From the NCBI GenBank assembly GCA_040772665.1, contig JAXGXT010000001.1, positions 248,001 to 312,000 of the forward strand: DNA of 64,000 nucleotides. Reading direction: 5' to 3'. Positions 60,622 to 64,000 of this stretch are shown one piece after another. Made by a program: the position numbers and the translations under genes. Below the pieces are notes generated by a model. The model did not search any database and had not been told where the DNA came from. It saw only the letters and a program-made list of their open reading frames with translations. Source of the stretch: JAXGXT01 sp040772665. Lineage in GTDB: Bacteria; Bacillota; Clostridia; Lachnospirales; Anaerotignaceae. Each line of letters starts with the position of its first letter. Within the stretch, counting starts at the first letter, position 1.

Positions 60622-60885
60622 ATGAAATCAACGGGTATCGTAAGAAAAGTTGATGAACTGGGAAGGGTTGTTCTTCCTATAGAACTTAGAAGAAGCCTTA
60701 GCATTGATGTTAAGGATTCATTGGAAATTTTTGTGGACGACGAAAAAATCGTACTCAAAAAATATGAGCCTGCAGACATTTTTACAGGTTCAATGGAAAA
60801 TCTTATAGATTTTAAAGGAAAAAAGGTTTCCGTTTCTTCGATAATTGAAATGGCAAAAGCCGCAGGGCTTAAGATTTCAGAATAA
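60622..60885 (+). CDS. AbrB/SpoVT-family transition-state regulator
   Basis: The protein has 87 residues. The N-terminal swapped-hairpin DNA-binding domain is STGIVRKVDELGRVVLPIEL, then RRSLSIDVKDSLEIFVDDEK with Leu-Lys-Lys at its end. The C-terminal 35 residues are a short multimerisation region, so this is nearer AbrB/Abh than SpoVT, whose GAF domain is lacking. The family represses stationary-phase and sporulation genes during growth. AAGAGGTG precedes the ATG. It is monocistronic. Confidence 0.9.
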   Translation: MKSTGIVRKVDELGRVVLPIELRRSLSIDVKDSLEIFVDDEKIVLKKYEPADIFTGSMENLIDFKGKKVSVSSIIEMAKAAGLKISE

Positions 60886-60891
60886 TGTTTT

Positions 60892-60929
60892 AGAGGGTGT
60901 CCAAAAGGGCACCCTCTTTATTATTTCTT
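60892..60929 (+). terminator. Terminator of the AbrB-like gene
   Basis: AGAGGGTG pairs with CACCCTCT across a short loop, followed by TTATTATTTCTTTTT. Confidence 0.8.
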
Positions 60930-60939
60930 TTTAAATTAC

Positions 60940-61743
60940 TTAAAATTTTTCAATGTCTATTTCAAAAGCAGTAAAGGTTTTATTTAAAGCCTCTTTGCAA
61001 ATTCTTTCAAACATTTCCGTTTTATCGCTTACATAAAAGCTGTGCTCCGGCTCTTTTTTCTCTTCCCTCAGCAAATTGTTTTTTTCAAGATATTTTTTAA
61101 CATCCATTGCAGTTTCATAGGCAGGGTCCACAAGGGTAACCTCTTCACCGGCCACTTCCTTTATACACTCACGCAAAAGAGGATAATGGGTGCAGCCCAT
61201 AACCATTGTGTCAATACCTTTTTCAATAAGCTCTGCCAAATATTTTTCAGCCGTAAGCCTTGTAATTTCTTCCTTCCCCCAGCCTTCTTCCGCAAGGGGA
61301 ACAAAAAGAGGACAAGCTTTTGAAAACACCTCCAAAGAGGGATTTTCTTCTTTAATTGCCTTTTCATATGCCGAACTTTTAATTGTGCCGCTTGTGGCAA
61401 TAATGCCTATTTTCTTATTTTTGCTCACCTTTGCCGCTTCCTTGGCACCTGGAAACACAACCCCGAAAACAGGTATGTTAAAACTTTCAATAACTTCTTT
61501 CAAACTGTTTGCACTTGCTGTGTTACAGGCAATAACAACAGCCTTAACTCCCTTGCTTAAAAGAAACCTAACATTTTGTTTTGAAAACTTTGTAACTGTT
61601 TCCTTACTTTTATTTCCGTAAGGCACCCTTGCAGTGTCGCCAAAATATACAATTTCCTCGTTCTCAAGCTGTTCCATAATCTGCCTTACAACAGTAAGTC
61701 CGCCCACTCCCGAGTCAAAAACACCTATCGGCCTGTTATCCAT
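60940..61743 (-). CDS. murI: Glutamate racemase
   Basis: Supplies D-glutamate for peptidoglycan. The protein has 267 residues from the ATG at 61743, set by AGGAGGG; a longer reading to 61788 overlaps ddl. Motifs are PIGVFDSGVGGLTVV at the N terminus, the first catalytic Cys in ACNTASANSL and the second in GCTHYPLL. It starts ten bases after ddl stops, so the two wall-precursor genes form an operon. Confidence 0.95.
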   Translation of the reverse strand: MDNRPIGVFDSGVGGLTVVRQIMEQLENEEIVYFGDTARVPYGNKSKETVTKFSKQNVRFLLSKGVKAVVIACNTASANSLKEVIESFNIPVFGVVFPGAKEAAKVSKNKKIGIIATSGTIKSSAYEKAIKEENPSLEVFSKACPLFVPLAEEGWGKEEITRLTAEKYLAELIEKGIDTMVMGCTHYPLLRECIKEVAGEEVTLVDPAYETAMDVKKYLEKNNLLREEKKEPEHSFYVSDKTEMFERICKEALNKTFTAFEIDIEKF

Positions 61744-61753
61744 AACAACCCTC

Positions 61754-62809
61754 CTAAGGTCTTGCAAGTGCCAAACCGATAAGCTCATCGATTAATGTTT
61801 CAATAGGCATTCCCACATCCTCCCAAAGCTTTGGATACATACTTATTGATGTAAAACCGGGAAGTGTGTTAATTTCATTAAAAATAACCTTGTTGGTAAC
61901 ATCTTCAACAAAAAAATCCACCCTTGCAAGTCCACGTCCGTCTACTGCTTTAAAAACCTTTATGGCAGCCTGCTGAATTTCCTTTATAATTTTTTCGTCT
62001 AAATCCGCAGGTATAATTGTTTTCGATTCTGTGTTGTTATATTTTGCATCATAATCATAAAACTCTGCCGCAGGCAAAATCTCTCCCACAGAAGATGCGG
62101 CAACCTGCTCGTTTCCTAAAACCGAGCACTCCACCTCACGACCGCTTATGTTTTCTTCCACAATTATTTTTCTGTCGTGTTCAGCCGCCTTAAAAAGCCC
62201 CTCTGTAAGCCCCTGTCTGTCGTATGCCTTTGTTATTCCCACAGAAGACCCTGCGTTTGCAGGCTTTATAAAGCATGGATAACCCACCTTTTTCTCAATT
62301 TTAGTGTGAGTGCTTTTTTTCTTTATTTCATCCTTTGAAATAAATATATACTTAGCCTGATTGATTTTGCTGTTTTTAGCTATAATCTTTGTATACACCT
62401 TATCCATAGACACTGCCGATGCCAAAACACCGCATCCCACATAAGGAATTTGAGCCAGCTCAAAAAGCCCCTGAACCGTTCCGTCCTCTCCGTAAAGACC
62501 GTGAAGAACAGGAAAAACCACATCCACAGGTATAACCTTAACCTTGTTTCCCACAATCTTCAAAAGTCCTCTCTGGCTTGCATCAGGGCTTAAAACGGCA
62601 GGTGTTCCAAACTTTTCCCATTCTCCGCTTTTTATGTTCTCAACAGGCCCGTTATAAATCATCCATTTGCCCTCTTTTGTTATTCCCACAGGCAAAACAT
62701 AATACTTATCAGAACTAATATTTGAAATTATTGTCGAAGCGGAAACTCTGCTTACTTCATGCTCTGATGATTGACCCCCGAACAATACAACAACTGTTTT
62801 TTTCTTCAA
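61754..62809 (-). CDS. ddl: D-alanine--D-alanine ligase
   Basis: Makes the D-Ala-D-Ala terminus of peptidoglycan stem peptides. The protein has 351 residues. ATP-grasp marks are LFGGQSSEHEVSRVSAST, HGLYGEDGTVQGLFE, CFIKPANAGSSVGITKAYD, REVECSVLGN and VIFNEINTLPGFTSISMYPK. The active-site layout fits Ddl. The residue that separates D-Ala from D-Lac specificity (Tyr or Phe in the omega loop) was not resolved by eye. It forms an operon with murI. Confidence 0.95.
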   Translation of the reverse strand: MKKKTVVVLFGGQSSEHEVSRVSASTIISNISSDKYYVLPVGITKEGKWMIYNGPVENIKSGEWEKFGTPAVLSPDASQRGLLKIVGNKVKVIPVDVVFPVLHGLYGEDGTVQGLFELAQIPYVGCGVLASAVSMDKVYTKIIAKNSKINQAKYIFISKDEIKKKSTHTKIEKKVGYPCFIKPANAGSSVGITKAYDRQGLTEGLFKAAEHDRKIIVEENISGREVECSVLGNEQVAASSVGEILPAAEFYDYDAKYNNTESKTIIPADLDEKIIKEIQQAAIKVFKAVDGRGLARVDFFVEDVTNKVIFNEINTLPGFTSISMYPKLWEDVGMPIETLIDELIGLALARP

Positions 62810-62882
62810 TTTACTCCCTCTTTTCCAATCGGGCTAAAACCCGCTAATATTACTATTATATTCATATTGCACCGTCTTGACA

Positions 62883-62927
62883 ATAAAAAAAACAAAGAAC
62901 CGGTTCTTAACATAAGAACTCGGCTCC
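62883..62927 (-). terminator. Terminator of spoIIR
   Basis: On the minus strand GAGCCGAGTTCTTA pairs, with two mismatches, with TAAGAACCGGTTC and is followed by TTTGTTTTTTTT. Confidence 0.8.
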
Positions 62928-62970
62928 ATGTCTGTTTTTAAAAACTTAAAACCTTGCTTTTTCCCCTTTT

Positions 62971-63615
62971 CTACATCTTCTCCTGCCACCACTCAACTAC
63001 CTTAAACCGTATCTCGCTTTCACCCTTGCACATAATTTCAAACTCCTCTTCAGGCAAAACATTTTGCAGCTTTCTTTCTGTCTGTTCATCTATACTTTCA
63101 CAAGCCTCGTCAACAAAACATAATGGCGGATACATAACACACCAAAAGTTTTCCCCCTGGGCTTTTCCTATTTCAACCCTTAACGCCTCATACTTTCCTG
63201 CAGGGAAGGTTACATTCCCGTAATTTCTTAAAGGAAACCTGAACTCCCCAAGATTTATGTTCACACTGTAATCCTTGCCGTTTCTTTTTATTTCATCCTC
63301 TGCCGCTTTTTTTAATAATTCCCTTGCCGAAATAATTATTTCCTTTGTTTCTTCCTTTGTTTCCAAGCCTGTCATTAACATATCAAGCTCTCCCAAAACA
63401 CAATCTCTTACCTTAATCTTTAAATCCTGATCCTCTTTCGAGTTGCTGTTTGCCAAACAATGAAACCTTATAACACTGTCGGCAATGTTTGCCTGAACTT
63501 TTTTAGAATATTTTGCGGCGCCTGCCGCACCAATTCCCCCTGCCGCAAACACCGCCAGAATAAAAGCCACAGCAATTTTTTTGATTTCTTTTTTTAATAT
63601 ATAAAAATTTTTCAA
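62971..63615 (-). CDS. spoIIR: Stage II sporulation protein R
   Basis: A forespore-secreted signal that triggers SpoIIGA to process pro-sigma-E in the mother cell. The protein has 214 residues from the TTG at 63615, chosen because GGGTGA lies five bases upstream; a GTG at 63624 is possible but has no such site. An N-terminal hydrophobic segment (VAFILAVFAAGGIGAAGAA) exports it. The conserved core shows VIRFHCLANSNSKEDQDLKI and VRDCVLGEL, then NLGEFRFPLRNYGNVTFPAG and WCVMYPPLCFVDE. It is on the same strand as the fragment upstream. Confidence 0.92.
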   Translation of the reverse strand: MKNFYILKKEIKKIAVAFILAVFAAGGIGAAGAAKYSKKVQANIADSVIRFHCLANSNSKEDQDLKIKVRDCVLGELDMLMTGLETKEETKEIIISARELLKKAAEDEIKRNGKDYSVNINLGEFRFPLRNYGNVTFPAGKYEALRVEIGKAQGENFWCVMYPPLCFVDEACESIDEQTERKLQNVLPEEEFEIMCKGESEIRFKVVEWWQEKM

Positions 63616-63648
63616 TTTAATCACCCATAGCTATTATTGCCACATTTT

Positions 63649-64000
63649 TCATTTTATAACACCTGTGCCGATTATTTTTGCTTTTACTTCAACTTCTCTT
63701 TTTCCCTCACTGCCCCCAGCCGCCTCTATTGATGCCAAAGCCTTCTTAACCCGTCTTTTTACACTTTCCTCCAGGGCCTCCTCTGCCTTTTTCATCTCCT
63801 CTTTGTTATATCCTTTTAAATTCCCCTCCCCCTTTATGTCAGCCTTGATTTTTATTTCAAGAATGTTTTCTCCTTGGTTTTTCTTTTCCTTAAAACTGCT
63901 TCTTTTAATAAATATGGGCACTTCCTCACCCTCCAGATGAACCTGCAATATATCCCCTGCACAGTTTCTTGTGGCAAGGGCATACCCTGTCATGTCCTCT
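63649..64000 (-). CDS. C-terminal part of a possible Ger(x)C-type germination protein (cut by right edge)
   Basis: The frame stays open to the right edge (about 117 residues visible), so the N terminus is missing. The visible part has EIKIKADIKGEGNLKGYNKE, a charged helix (EMKKAEEALEESVKRRVKKA) and a closing VEVKAKIIGTGVIK. The beta-strand-plus-long-helix plan and the IxxTG ending recall the C-terminal domain of Ger(x)C germinant-receptor lipoproteins, but the usual Asp-rich segment after the helix is absent. Ger(x)C is a guess only. It lies 33 bases upstream of the spoIIR start. Confidence 0.5.
   Translation of the reverse strand, partial: EDMTGYALATRNCAGDILQVHLEGEEVPIFIKRSSFKEKKNQGENILEIKIKADIKGEGNLKGYNKEEMKKAEEALEESVKRRVKKALASIEAAGGSEGKREVEVKAKIIGTGVIK

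Overview
The window reads as a chromosomal segment of a low-GC, endospore-forming anaerobic Firmicute, most likely class Clostridia and plausibly Lachnospirales or a relative (inference from gene content; no 16S gene is present). Support: sporulation genes spoIIR, spmA, spmB and ytvI, a LysM/GH18 spore-lysin-type hydrolase, an AbrB/SpoVT-type regulator, a class III fructose-1,6-bisphosphatase, RF2 with its programmed frameshift, AGGAGG-type ribosome binding sites and many hairpin/T-run terminators. Most genes lie on the minus strand. There is one tRNA (Arg, anticodon CCG), no rRNA, no CRISPR array, no prophage and no recognisable transposase.

Layout. 0-9.3 kb: a Cys/Asn-rich protein cut by the left edge, an SLH-CAP surface protein, a beta-hydroxyacid dehydrogenase, an RluA-type pseudouridine synthase, prfB and secA, separated by dense small repeats. 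9.5-19.2 kb: a small lipoprotein, malQ with a YhhN-like membrane protein, a sensor kinase/response regulator/PH-like membrane protein operon with a structured leader, cardiolipin synthase and a diguanylate cyclase. 19.3-34.7 kb: CobO-like ATPase, tandem-OB SSB-like protein, a marR-adaptor-RND efflux operon with a palindromic operator, truA, fbp, LysM/GH18 hydrolase, an SDR reductase and a flavin disulfide reductase with an unusual C-terminal insertion. 35-40.4 kb: an IlvD-family dehydratase plus TRAP transporter divergent from a FadR-type regulator. 40.5-48.6 kb: exonuclease, HAD phosphatase, a pth-mfd-foldase-like lipoprotein cluster and a D-lactate dehydrogenase-type enzyme. 49.2-53.1 kb: a YclNOPQ-like iron-siderophore ABC importer behind a strong promoter and a DtxR/IdeR-like operator. 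53.4-64 kb: ytvI, hpf, a cluster of six DnaA-box-like sites, a macrodomain protein, glmU-prs, tRNA-Arg, spmAB, abrB, ddl-murI, spoIIR and a germination-type fragment at the right edge.

The most unusual content is intergenic. A family of short hairpin-rich modules recurs in at least six gaps. It appears as a 3.5-copy tandem array (period about 142 bp), as one element inserted inside a copy of another and bracketed by a 19-bp direct repeat, as an interrupted copy that runs up to the secA stop codon, and as a 197-bp element with perfect 16-bp terminal inverted repeats. Other items to follow up are the DnaA-box cluster 46 kb from secA with no dnaA nearby, the 113-nt closed structured leader in front of the sensor kinase, and three operator candidates (MarR, FadR-type and DtxR-type) that sit beside good promoters.
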